DNA from: Rubritepida sp.
GTDB lineage: Bacteria; Pseudomonadota; Alphaproteobacteria; Acetobacterales; Acetobacteraceae
Length of the DNA stretch: 26,250 nucleotides
NCBI GenBank assembly: GCA_022843345.1
Contig: JALHNW010000001.1
Coordinates: 1-26,250, forward strand
Direction: 5' to 3'
The translations under genes and the position numbers were made by a program. Positions 8,901 to 14,751 of this stretch are shown in pieces; position 1 is the first letter of the stretch; every line of letters starts with the position of its first letter. A model generated the notes under the pieces. The model was given only the letters and a program-made list of their open reading frames with translations, had not been told where the DNA came from and did not search any database.

Positions 8901-9970
8901 CTCAGGGCAAGCAGCACCTGGGAGTTGTTCCGCAGCTTCTCCGGGACCAAGCCCGCGAGTGCCGGGAGCGACACGGTCGCTCGGTCCGCACAGTGGATTA
9001 AGGCAATGGCGGCCTGCTCCACGCTGGGGTCGGCGGCCAGGGCTTCGCGTGCGTGGAGGAATGCCCGCTCGTGATTCCCGTCCAGGAACTCAGCGAATGC
9101 CAGCGCGGAGAGCGACCAAGGCTTTCCCGGATCGACCGCATGAGCCTGCCGGAGCGTCGCTGCCGCAACGGACATCTGGTCCAGGCTCATCTGGACGAAG
9201 CCGATGGCGTTGAGCAGCCGGTGCCGGTTCCTCGGCGACGCGTTGTCCCATTCCTGGGCGCGGAGGGCGTTCAGCGATGCGAGGGCTGCTTGGGCGTGTC
9301 CGTCGTTGCCGAGGTTGACCGCATCCTTGATCCGCTGGCGAAGGGGTTCGTCCGCAGCATCCCCGGGCGGCTCCCGACCGGCGGTTGCCGAGACGGCGGT
9401 CATGGCTTCGAGCTTTGCCATGATCGCCTGGAACTGCGTAGTGTCACTCTGCGTCGCCGCATCGAGTTGCTTGCCCAACCCATCCAGCTTTTCAACGACC
9501 ACGGCATTCACGTGGATCGACAGGTGTTCAAGCGCGACGGCGGGTGCGGCAACGAGTAGCTGTCTAAGCGTATCCCAACCTGCGACCTGCACCTCGAAGA
9601 GGTTGGACTTCGCGTGAGTCTTGCTGATCTCTCGCGCGAGCGCCTGGATCGCCGTATCGTTCGGAGCGGTGGTCGCGATGATGAACATGTCGAGAGGAGG
9701 CAAGAATTTCTTTGCCTTCTCCACCTCGTCCTTCAATTCCTTCTTGGACAATTTATGTCCGTATCCGCCGTTCTTGCCTTTGCACTGAACGCCAATTTGC
9801 AGACCGTTCGTGTTCACCCCATAAATGTCAACGCCAACTTGCTTCTGGCCGCTCCGCCCATGCATCTGGGCATTCTCGTCCTTCCAGATGCCCCGATACA
9901 GGTCGAAGCACATCCGCTCGAAATCCTGCCAGTTGCCCGGCGGTGAGAACTGCTGGTTCAGCGATGACAT
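5975..9970 (-). CDS. Mrr-like nuclease / TPR / GreA-GreB C-terminal / PIN multidomain protein (putative defence effector)
   Basis: This 1331-residue soluble protein joins four modules. Residues 9-120 are a restriction-endonuclease-like domain: WQDFERMCFDLY (Glu18), VGVDIYG (Asp48) and IGVQCKGK (Gln62, Lys64), the Mrr-style PD-QxK set. Residues about 210-790 are helical repeats of TPR type (for example AAATLRQAHAVDPGKPWSLS and ALVYAEQAHAAEPDNW). Residues about 845-890 resemble the C-terminal FKBP-like domain of GreA/GreB (FAKRLTGLCVGDRIGV, then TEFAVVSI). Residues about 995-1170 look like a PIN RNase: CVVDPVTLHMISVLGL (Asp999), YLDTALAASNSGCVLLCEDM (Asp1113, Asp1129). TPR-GreAB-C-PIN proteins have been predicted by comparative genomics to act in biological conflict. 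I start at the ATG at 9970 because the nuclease fold begins right after it; an ATG at 9988 or TTG at 10003 is possible, and none has a strong ribosome-binding site. Confidence 0.8.
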   Translation of the reverse strand: MSSLNQQFSPPGNWQDFERMCFDLYRGIWKDENAQMHGRSGQKQVGVDIYGVNTNGLQIGVQCKGKNGGYGHKLSKKELKDEVEKAKKFLPPLDMFIIATTAPNDTAIQALAREISKTHAKSNLFEVQVAGWDTLRQLLVAAPAVALEHLSIHVNAVVVEKLDGLGKQLDAATQSDTTQFQAIMAKLEAMTAVSATAGREPPGDAADEPLRQRIKDAVNLGNDGHAQAALASLNALRAQEWDNASPRNRHRLLNAIGFVQMSLDQMSVAAATLRQAHAVDPGKPWSLSALAFAEFLDGNHERAFLHAREALAADPSVEQAAIALIHCADRATVSLPALAGLVPEKLRNNSQVLLALSAAAHARDDDASALVYAEQAHAAEPDNWRTQGVLAHELIKPVLALEGIVLTRLIPPEMRAPFERGLDLLRKAWEAVSGTSFGHRTTEFALNLSSGLDVLGREDEAETILDAALAIRADAPFLLQRKAVLCSGRGDWAGALARLGGIPDDIQEPEAKLAKARALLGVGKAAEAIATARGLAEGSPPARITEAGAAIALEARVDLGDVTDEEVLAVWGAHPKSVMMRAAILDFVKQREALKAAAIKDVLGLLDGSDELDDRDAAMSATVLRVLGEPSRAADLLAGLTSPDRDTSLLHDRLRCLLAADRRREARALFESLSAAIQALPHYVHLGAHLYERVGLLSRARALLERHIEANPGDLQARLSWVMLCHRSDDAASARRWLESVDGGIEGSPRELMSLAHAIDHYLGDPKCWRIGYRALRAGFNDQQVHLGYSVGLFLTGRTSKAGLPDPEVVGPDTAVLLTAVEGTASLVRIIETEADPRLERNEIAPDDGFAKRLTGLCVGDRIGVPDAVNGTTEFAVVSIRSKYLQAHFEVMERFKDRFPESMALASVSVGEDGDPEQFEQVFTMVRRRSEAMRDLDARYREGGLPLAFVAKLAGHSALNIWEELASGQVWSVRCAVGSQEERERAFEALRGCKTCVVDPVTLHMISVLGLAETIRSSVGELAVTQSTRDYLINAALGRRQDCDRGHRGSMKWTGEHCVFQEASEETLLRHAERAEATLALARSCVLVAAEGDAPLSREAKRVFEGMPAAYLDTALAASNSGCVLLCEDMPMRLIAEEATGARGTWLQAAALFGRDNGRISVDACAEATGKLLAARHRFITLGWADFLRELRLHGWLPLGRTEMYFGALAEPGVEIESLNALVAEILTNCYALTDGDWRFRAVCWCLVRIFAKAQPDQVVSLAGAWLFEVERRIRAGAPSLDRLNLVGTTSLIGFTERERTEISDVTLHVRRVVREAYLHFARRETMQAAA

Positions 9971-9988
9971 GGAGAACAAATAGTGCAT

Positions 9989-10203
9989 GCCGCCGCGTGC
10001 CAAAAGGGCGAACCATGCTCATTTCGGCAGCCTTGGCGCTCGGCTCGCCTGAGGGCCGCGCCACCCATCAGCATCAATCTTTTTGCATTCAACAGCTGAT
10101 GTCCCACTTCGCTCCCTGCAACGTCTCCTCGAACACGCGAGGAGAGCGGCATGTCCATGGATGGGTGGAAAGCCTGGAAACCGATCAAAAGCGGTGACCG
10201 CCT
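9989..10203. other. Intergenic stretch between the large protein and the mobilisation operon
   Basis: No gene is seen. It includes a perfect hairpin CTCCTCG/CGAGGAG with a 6-base loop (10125-10144), placed just past the relaxase stop and so possibly slowing transcription out of the mobilisation operon, although no run of T follows. An AT-richer patch near 10075-10095 (TTGAATGCAAAAAG on the minus strand) may belong to the promoter of the large protein. Confidence 0.35.
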
Positions 10204-12135
10204 TCACCCTGCCCATGACGGCCTGGGCGCTGACGGCACATCATCGTCCTCGACGGCCATCATATGTCCACTGTCATTCGCCATCCCCACCAACCCCCGG
10301 TCAAACCCACCCAGTCGCTCCCCTGCGGGGACGGCGACCTTCCGCCTGAGCGCCGCCTGCTCGTCCGGGGACAGCGGGCAATCCCGCACCTCTATGCCGC
10401 GCAGCAACAGCTCCCGTGACACGGCCATGCGGAACTCGGGATCGCCCCACACCTCCACCTCCGTCCATCCCTTGCGGACGGCGCATTCGGCCATCTCCGC
10501 GACGGACACGTCCTCGACCTCGCCGCGCATCGTGATCCTGTCGCCCGAGTCCATGATGCGCGCCCCGTTGGTCAGCACGATCAGCACGTGGCCGCGCTCC
10601 CGGTCGAACTCGACCCGCTCCAGGTGCAGCAACGCCTCCAGCGGCAGCCAGCCCCGCAGGGAATAGGCGTTGCGGAGCAGGAGCGCGTGGAACGCCGCAC
10701 GCCTGCGCTTCCTGTCCCGCTCCGGCTCCGCCACGGAGATCGTCCGGTTCCTGCCCTCCAGCAACCGCGCCAACGGGGGCCGCAGGGACATGCGCGCCGC
10801 CCTGATCGGCTCCAGCTCATCGCCCCCGCACGCCCGTTGCAGAGCAGCCTCGGCGAGCAGGCCATCCAGCGCGCGGGCCAGCGCAGGGGTCGGCCCGGGA
10901 AGCGGGCGCTCTACGCCGGGTCGTCCCCCAGCGCCCCCGCGTCCTCCAGGTCGCGCAGCCGCATGGCTTCGGCCCTCCGCTCGCGCGAGGAGAGCAGCAG
11001 CAGGAGCGCCCTCTGCTGCTCCACCTGCACCCGCAGCAGGGACACCGCCTCGCGCATGAGCGCCCGCAGCTCGTCGACCGCCGACTCCCCGCCGCCCTCG
11101 CGCGCCATGTCCACCAACCCGATGATCAGGCCAGCCATCGTCGCGCTGTCCAGCGCCGCCGCGAAGGCCATCGGCATCCCGTTCTCGTCCACGGCGCGCA
11201 GGTCCGCCGCGTCCTTCATCCCCGCCCGGGCCTCCTCGAAGTCGGTCAGCCTCCAGGCCCGCTCGATCTTGGTCATTCCCATCCTCCCCTGGCCCACGCG
11301 GGCCGATCATCCACTCATGCGCCGCACGCGACTGCATCCTCGCCAGGCGGTGCAGCGCCCCCGCGAAGTGCCATCCCCCATCCCCGCCGCGGGCCTGGAT
11401 CACCCACCGCCCCTCCTTGTCGCCGGGGACGACGCGCAACTCCTGCTCGTCGAGCAGGCGCAGGAAGGCCGCCGCATCGCCCGCCGACAGCCCGTGCGCG
11501 TCCTCCACGGCCCGCGCGACATCGGGCATGCGGCGGCCCGCCTTCCTCTGGACCTCCTTGTCCAGGCCCTTGCGGTAGCGCCCCTCGGCCCTGGCCATCT
11601 GCCCCAGCCCCTGGACATCCAGGATGTCCGCCTCCGAGCATCCCTCAGCCTTCAGGGCCGCCATGACCTCCTTGTTGAACCGTCCCGGGACCAGGGCATG
11701 GCCCCATCGGGCCTCCAGCTTCCGGCACACCTTCTCGTGCCGCGCATAGTCCCAGGAGGAGTCCAGCACCTTGCCCGTGAGGGGGTCGACCTCGCGCACC
11801 AGGACGTGGATGTGGACGGGCGCGCCGTCCAGCCCATGCCTGGGCTTCCGGTGCCCCACCACCACGGCTCCCTCGGCGGGGAACCCGAACTCCCTGGCCA
11901 GCTCCTCCACCGCATCGGCGAACATCCCCCGCCCGGGCATCTCCCTGGGGGCCACGATGAAGTGGCGGTAGGCGAAGTCCTTCCTCCAGCGGCGCGCATC
12001 GGCGACCATGTCGCGCACATCCGCCTCGGTGCCCCGGAAGACCTGCACCGCCTCGTTGTCCGTGCCACGGAAGACGTGGTCCAGGAACTCCTGCGGATCC
12101 TCCCCGGACGGCTTGCGGGAGCGCACGATGATCAC
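10204..12135 (-). CDS. Relaxase with LPD7-like C-terminal domain
   Basis: The N-terminal part should nick the origin of transfer and pilot the strand during mobilisation. It shows RHFIVAPREM (57-66) and the metal-binding histidines in HRKPRHGLDGAPVHIHVLV (95-113, His108-x-His110), followed by VDPLTGKVLDSSWDYARHE and RWGHALVPGRFN, a layout typical of MobP/MobA-like relaxases. The last 210 residues resemble the LPD7 domain found in many relaxases (TEVEVWGDPEFRMAVSRELL). Between them, about residues 290-410 read as low-complexity Gly/Arg/Ala with poor codon use, because a different frame there carries another gene (10911-11276). It starts at GTG 12135, three bases after mobC. Either this is one 643-residue protein with a dual-coded linker, or an old fusion with separate relaxase and LPD7 genes. 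Confidence 0.8.
   Translation of the reverse strand: MIIVRSRKPSGEDPQEFLDHVFRGTDNEAVQVFRGTEADVRDMVADARRWRKDFAYRHFIVAPREMPGRGMFADAVEELAREFGFPAEGAVVVGHRKPRHGLDGAPVHIHVLVREVDPLTGKVLDSSWDYARHEKVCRKLEARWGHALVPGRFNKEVMAALKAEGCSEADILDVQGLGQMARAEGRYRKGLDKEVQRKAGRRMPDVARAVEDAHGLSAGDAAAFLRLLDEQELRVVPGDKEGRWVIQARGGDGGWHFAGALHRLARMQSRAAHEWMIGPRGPGEDGNDQDRAGLEADRLRGGPGGDEGRGGPARRGRERDADGLRGGAGQRDDGWPDHRVGGHGARGRRGVGGRRAAGAHARGGVPAAGAGGAAEGAPAAALLARAEGRSHAAARPGGRGGAGGRPGVERPLPGPTPALARALDGLLAEAALQRACGGDELEPIRAARMSLRPPLARLLEGRNRTISVAEPERDRKRRRAAFHALLLRNAYSLRGWLPLEALLHLERVEFDRERGHVLIVLTNGARIMDSGDRITMRGEVEDVSVAEMAECAVRKGWTEVEVWGDPEFRMAVSRELLLRGIEVRDCPLSPDEQAALRRKVAVPAGERLGGFDRGLVGMANDSGHMMAVEDDDVPSAPRPSWAG
10911..11276 (-). 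CDS. Small helical protein nested in the relaxase frame
   Basis: The 121-residue product begins MTKIERAWRLTDFEEARAGM and is mostly helical, with a hydrophobic middle (MAGLIIGLVDMA) and a leucine-rich coiled-coil-like end (RVQVEQQRALLLLLSSRE). Almost every codon ends in G or C, with only a GCT, a GAA and a few others as exceptions, whereas the overlapping relaxase frame in the same bases is low-complexity. GGAGG lies 6 bases before the ATG at 11276. This is good evidence that the frame is truly coding. I do not recognise a family; its place inside a mobilisation operon suggests a relaxosome or conjugation accessory role. Confidence 0.72.
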   Translation of the reverse strand: MTKIERAWRLTDFEEARAGMKDAADLRAVDENGMPMAFAAALDSATMAGLIIGLVDMAREGGGESAVDELRALMREAVSLLRVQVEQQRALLLLLSSRERRAEAMRLRDLEDAGALGDDPA

Positions 12136-12138
12136 GGC

Positions 12139-12615
12139 TCAGGCCCGCCCGCGCGGCCCCAGGACCGCCGCCACGTCCGCCCGCAACCCCTCCACGGCAA
12201 GGCGCGCCGCCTCGACGGCCTCGCGCAGGGCATCCACGTCCGGGGAGCGCCCCTCGCGCGCCAGCGTGTTGGCGTGGAGCATGGCCTGGTTCAGGTTCGC
12301 CCCGATGCCCGAGTTCAGGTCGCGGCGCAGGCGCACCAGTTCGGTGGCCGTCCCTTCGTCGAGCACGAGGAACACATCGTCGTCCACGACGCACCGGGCG
12401 CGCACCCATGCCGACAGGCAGTCGAAGCCTGCACGGCGGGCCAGCCCCTGGGCGCGCCGCATCTCGCTCGGCAGCATGCGCACGACCGCCTGGGCGGTGC
12501 GGATCGCCCGCACGCCCTTCCGCCGCGCAGGGCTTGGCCGTTGCTCCCGGACAGGCGGGACAGCGGCCATGTCGTGGATCTCGAAGGGATCGTGCAGGAA
12601 GGCATCGCCGCTCAC
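12139..12615 (-). CDS. mobC: MobC-like relaxosome protein
   Basis: MobC proteins bind oriT and help the relaxase open the strands. The 158-residue product has a basic N-terminus (REQRPSPARRKGVRA), a helix-turn region (SEMRRAQGLARRAGFDCLSAWVRARC) like the family's DNA-binding part, and the hallmark LVRLRRDLNSGIGANLNQAM (about residues 92-111, the NLNQ motif), followed by a long helix (VDALREAVEAARLAVEGLRA). The GTG start at 12615 overlaps the TGA of the upstream gene as GTGA. I prefer it to longer frames because codon quality drops upstream. It lies directly before the relaxase. Confidence 0.82.
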   Translation of the reverse strand: MSGDAFLHDPFEIHDMAAVPPVREQRPSPARRKGVRAIRTAQAVVRMLPSEMRRAQGLARRAGFDCLSAWVRARCVVDDDVFLVLDEGTATELVRLRRDLNSGIGANLNQAMLHANTLAREGRSPDVDALREAVEAARLAVEGLRADVAAVLGPRGRA

Positions 12616-13052
12616 CGGGTGCCCTCCATCGCCTCCGCCAGCACGGGGCCAAGCCTTTCTGCCTCGTCCAGGGCATCCGTGCTGGCAGCATGCTCGGAGC
12701 AATGCAGGTCCTCGCCGTCCCGGGACAGCACCAGGCGCACCGCGCTCCCGGTCGTCGGATCGGATCCCCACAGGATCGCGGTCACCGCGCGGTCGCCCTC
12801 GCCGTAGGTGGCCCGCAGGGAGCCATCGGCCTGGACGGTCCAGCGCGTGGAGGTGTCCGCCTCCCATTCCACCGGGCGCGCCCTCATGAGGCCAGCGATC
12901 TCGTCCAGTCGCCGCTCCATGCGCTCCAGCACGGCGACCGCCCGCCCCATGACGATGGCCGTGCGGACCTGTGACGATGGGGAAAAGCCCACCCTGATCT
13001 TCCCCAGCGGCAACATGCGGCCTGATCCCTGGCCGCCCGGCACGTCATCCAT
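12612..13052 (-). CDS. Small protein, first gene of the mobilisation operon
   Basis: I do not recognise this 146-residue product. It has a helical segment (VMGRAVAVLERMERRLDEIAGLM, about 40-62) and then a beta-rich part (STRWTVQADGSLRATYGEGD, TGSAVRLVLSRDGEDLHC). The start is the ATG at 13052 with GGAGG five bases before it; frames extending further upstream have poor composition. It is coupled to mobC by a GTGA overlap. A relaxosome accessory role is a guess from position. Confidence 0.72.
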   Translation of the reverse strand: MDDVPGGQGSGRMLPLGKIRVGFSPSSQVRTAIVMGRAVAVLERMERRLDEIAGLMRARPVEWEADTSTRWTVQADGSLRATYGEGDRAVTAILWGSDPTTGSAVRLVLSRDGEDLHCSEHAASTDALDEAERLGPVLAEAMEGTR

Positions 13053-13212
13053 CCCATCCTCCACGCACGGCGCGCCGCGCTCCAGTTGTCCACATTTTCC
13101 GCACCCCGATTTCAGGGCTTGGAGAGGCCGTGGAGTGGGTCCGGTCCTGGGACGGGGGGCACCCCGCCTGCCCCCGGTCACCTGTGGGTGGCGGGCTTCC
13201 CAGGGGGTCCAC

Positions 13213-13230
13213 GGGGGTGCTTGCACCCCC
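13213..13230. repeat. Perfect inverted repeat, 8-2-8
   Basis: GGGGGTGC and GCACCCCC surround TT. This and the repeat at 13239-13261 form a pair of adjacent hairpins that could be the oriT core. Confidence 0.55.
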
Positions 13231-13238
13231 TGGCGAGT

Positions 13239-13261
13239 TGTCCCGCGCATTGCGTGGGACA
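13239..13261. repeat. Inverted repeat, 10-3-10 with one mismatch
   Basis: TGTCCCGCGC and GCGTGGGACA surround ATT. Relaxases often bind one arm of such a repeat and nick a few bases away. Confidence 0.55.
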
Positions 13262-13405
13262 TGGCTCGCAATCCCTCAATCACCAGCACTCCACTGCCTC
13301 CAACCGAGGGTGCTCCGGGCGCATGCAAGGATCCAGCTCTCATGCGCAGGGAGGTCGAGACGGCGGACAACACGGTCAGTTGTCAATGCGCCTTCTAACC
13401 TCCGT

Positions 13406-13458
13406 TACTGTCAACAATTCACCAGAAATCCTGATTCCATTGGAATCAAATGACAGTA
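13406..13458. repeat. Nested AT-rich inverted repeats
   Basis: Outer arms TACTGTCA (13406-13413) and TGACAGTA (13451-13458) enclose a perfect inner hairpin GATTCC-ATT-GGAATC (13433-13447). The patch is clearly AT-richer than its surroundings and overlaps the 3' end of the gene at 13446-13814. It could be a protein-binding site (IHF or accessory proteins at oriT), a terminator or a promoter operator. Confidence 0.45.
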
Positions 13459-13814
13459 TCACTTGTGCTGCACATGAGGTGCCCCGGACCATTGTGGCGA
13501 TGGAGGGCGAGGCTCATGGCCATGACGTGGGGGCAATTGACGCGCGGGATGATGCTGGCGGGTGCCGCAGAATGGAACACGATCTGCCCGCCGCCCCGGG
13601 CAGCAATCAGGTCACCGGGCTCCGGCGGATCATCGGCGGCCACGATGCCCCGCACCGCGTCGAAAGAGGCGCGCTTGATCAGGATGTCGCGCCGTGCCGC
13701 CTCGGCGGCGCAGGGTGCCAGCTCGGCCTGGAGGTCTGCCACCCTGCGCTCCAGGGCCGCATCGTCCAGCGACCGCGCCGCCTCAGCATTGGCGAGACAC
13801 CGGCGGACATCCAC
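13446..13814 (-). CDS. Unrecognised 122-residue protein
   Basis: The N-terminal half is helical and charged (SLDDAALERRVADLQAELAP), the middle has DILIKRASFDAVRGIVAADD, and the end is beta-rich (GGGQIVFHSAAPASIIP). Codon quality is good except in the last 20 or so residues, which run into the AT-rich repeat. The start is uncertain: the GTG at 13814 is the only usual start codon after the upstream in-frame stop and lacks a well-spaced ribosome-binding site. No known domain is evident. Confidence 0.5.
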   Translation of the reverse strand: MDVRRCLANAEAARSLDDAALERRVADLQAELAPCAAEAARRDILIKRASFDAVRGIVAADDPPEPGDLIAARGGGQIVFHSAAPASIIPRVNCPHVMAMSLALHRHNGPGHLMCSTSDTVI

Positions 13815-13986
13815 CTCCGCGACGACGCGACGGTGGAGCGCCCTGGACTCCCTGACCGTTATCTCATCGTTGCCTCCTGGCCTTCAGTAACCTCGTCACC
13901 TTTTCCGGCGAACCGGGTCCACCTCACTCGGTGCTTGTGGGATGCCGGCAGGGCGCTCGATCATGTTCATCGAGAGGAGGCTGAGG

Positions 13987-14202
13987 ATGAGCGAACGCAG
14001 GGTATGGCTGCACACCAAGGAGGCTGGGCAGGCCATGGCCAGGGTAATCCGCGGTTGGCTCGCAGGCGGGGAGGCAGAGCGCCTCCGGCACGTGCCGATG
14101 TACGTCCCCGCCATGCTCGAAGCGGGTGTGGATCCTGTCGAGGTGTTCCGTCTCGCAGGCAAGGCGGAGCGGATCGTCAGGGCTTCGGAGTGGGCGGGTT
14201 GA
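13987..14202 (+). CDS. Small 71-residue protein, unknown function
   Basis: The ATG at 13987 follows GAGGAGG by six bases, a strong ribosome-binding site. The product begins MSERRVWLHTKEAGQAMARV and continues with HVPMYVPAMLEAGVDPVEVF and ends in a basic helix. It is soluble and mostly helical. It points right, against the surrounding leftward genes, and its end overlaps the end of the minus-strand gene at 14177-14383 by 26 bases. No family is recognised. Confidence 0.6.
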   Translation: MSERRVWLHTKEAGQAMARVIRGWLAGGEAERLRHVPMYVPAMLEAGVDPVEVFRLAGKAERIVRASEWAG

Positions 14203-14383
14203 TAAGGTTGTCCGCCTGCCGCAACGCTTCGTCCAATTCGTGTGGACCAAAGGTCGCTTCCTGCTTCCCGTCGACGAACAGGATGTAGCCGATGGGGCGG
14301 CCATCTTCATCGAGTTCCTGAACCAACTGCACCAAACCTCCGCACGGTTTGGTTCCGCTTTCGATAACCGCGCCCAATGGCAT
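14177..14383 (-). CDS. Small 68-residue protein, unknown function
   Basis: The product starts MPLGAVIESGTKPCGGLVQL and has a compact beta-rich pattern (LVQELDEDGRPIGYILFVDG) followed by a helix (GPHELDEALRQADNLI), resembling small single-domain proteins of phages and plasmids. The ATG at 14383 has a G-rich stretch upstream; an in-frame GTG at 14419 would add 12 residues (start QRCIYAGSGF after the initiator). It converges with the rightward gene ending at 14202. Confidence 0.5.
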   Translation of the reverse strand: MPLGAVIESGTKPCGGLVQLVQELDEDGRPIGYILFVDGKQEATFGPHELDEALRQADNLINPPTPKP

Positions 14384-14751
14384 TTCGAACCCCGACCCTG
14401 CGTAGATGCATCTCTGCACAGTCGGATTGGAAAGACCAGCGGCACGCCGCGGGCACGGCGAAGAGTGCGGAGGGTAGTACGGGGGGAATGAACAGGTTAC
14501 CGGATGGCGGGGGTGCCGCGGCGGCCCGGATGCACCGTGCGGGCAAGGGCGCGCAGAAAGGCCCCGCCGACACCCCCGTGGCGGCCGTCCCAGGGCATGT
14601 CCTGTCCCGGCAAGGCCACCAGGGCAGGCATCGCCGAGCGACACCGCGAGGTGGTGAAGATGGTCCGTGAGAGACCGGAGAAGGCGCGCCTTGTCGGCGG
14701 CAACCACGGCAACATGGGGTCAAAAGCACAGCACCCCGGCACGGGCGGGCA
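14384..14751. other. Stretch without a confident gene
   Basis: Short open frames exist on both strands, such as minus 14497-14742 (GTG start, 81 codons; an ATG at 14715 follows) and plus 14488-14670 (after a G-rich stretch). Their codon use is mixed and neither gives a recognisable protein. The minus frame begins ten bases after the stop of the large gene at 14752, so it is the better candidate for a small downstream gene. Confidence 0.3.

Larger units (their letters stand above)
13053..13445. promoter_or_regulatory. Non-coding region with candidate origin of transfer (oriT)
   Basis: This gap sits immediately upstream of the mobilisation operon, the usual site of oriT and the mob promoter. 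It contains GGGGGTGC-TT-GCACCCCC (13213-13230), then TGTCCCGCGC-ATT-GCGTGGGACA (13239-13261, one mismatch), then GACAAC...GTTGTC (13366-13384), then a nested AT-rich structure (13406-13458). Hairpins beside a nick site are normal for oriT. The nick position cannot be read without homologues. Confidence 0.5.

Noticed and set aside
10588..12807. 739-codon plus-strand frame over the mob genes
   Set aside because: Antisense of relaxase and MobC; no domain and biased composition.
14497..14742. Small minus-strand frame after the large gene
   Set aside because: Mixed codon endings, no ribosome-binding site and no recognisable protein; kept only as a note in the description of the gap.
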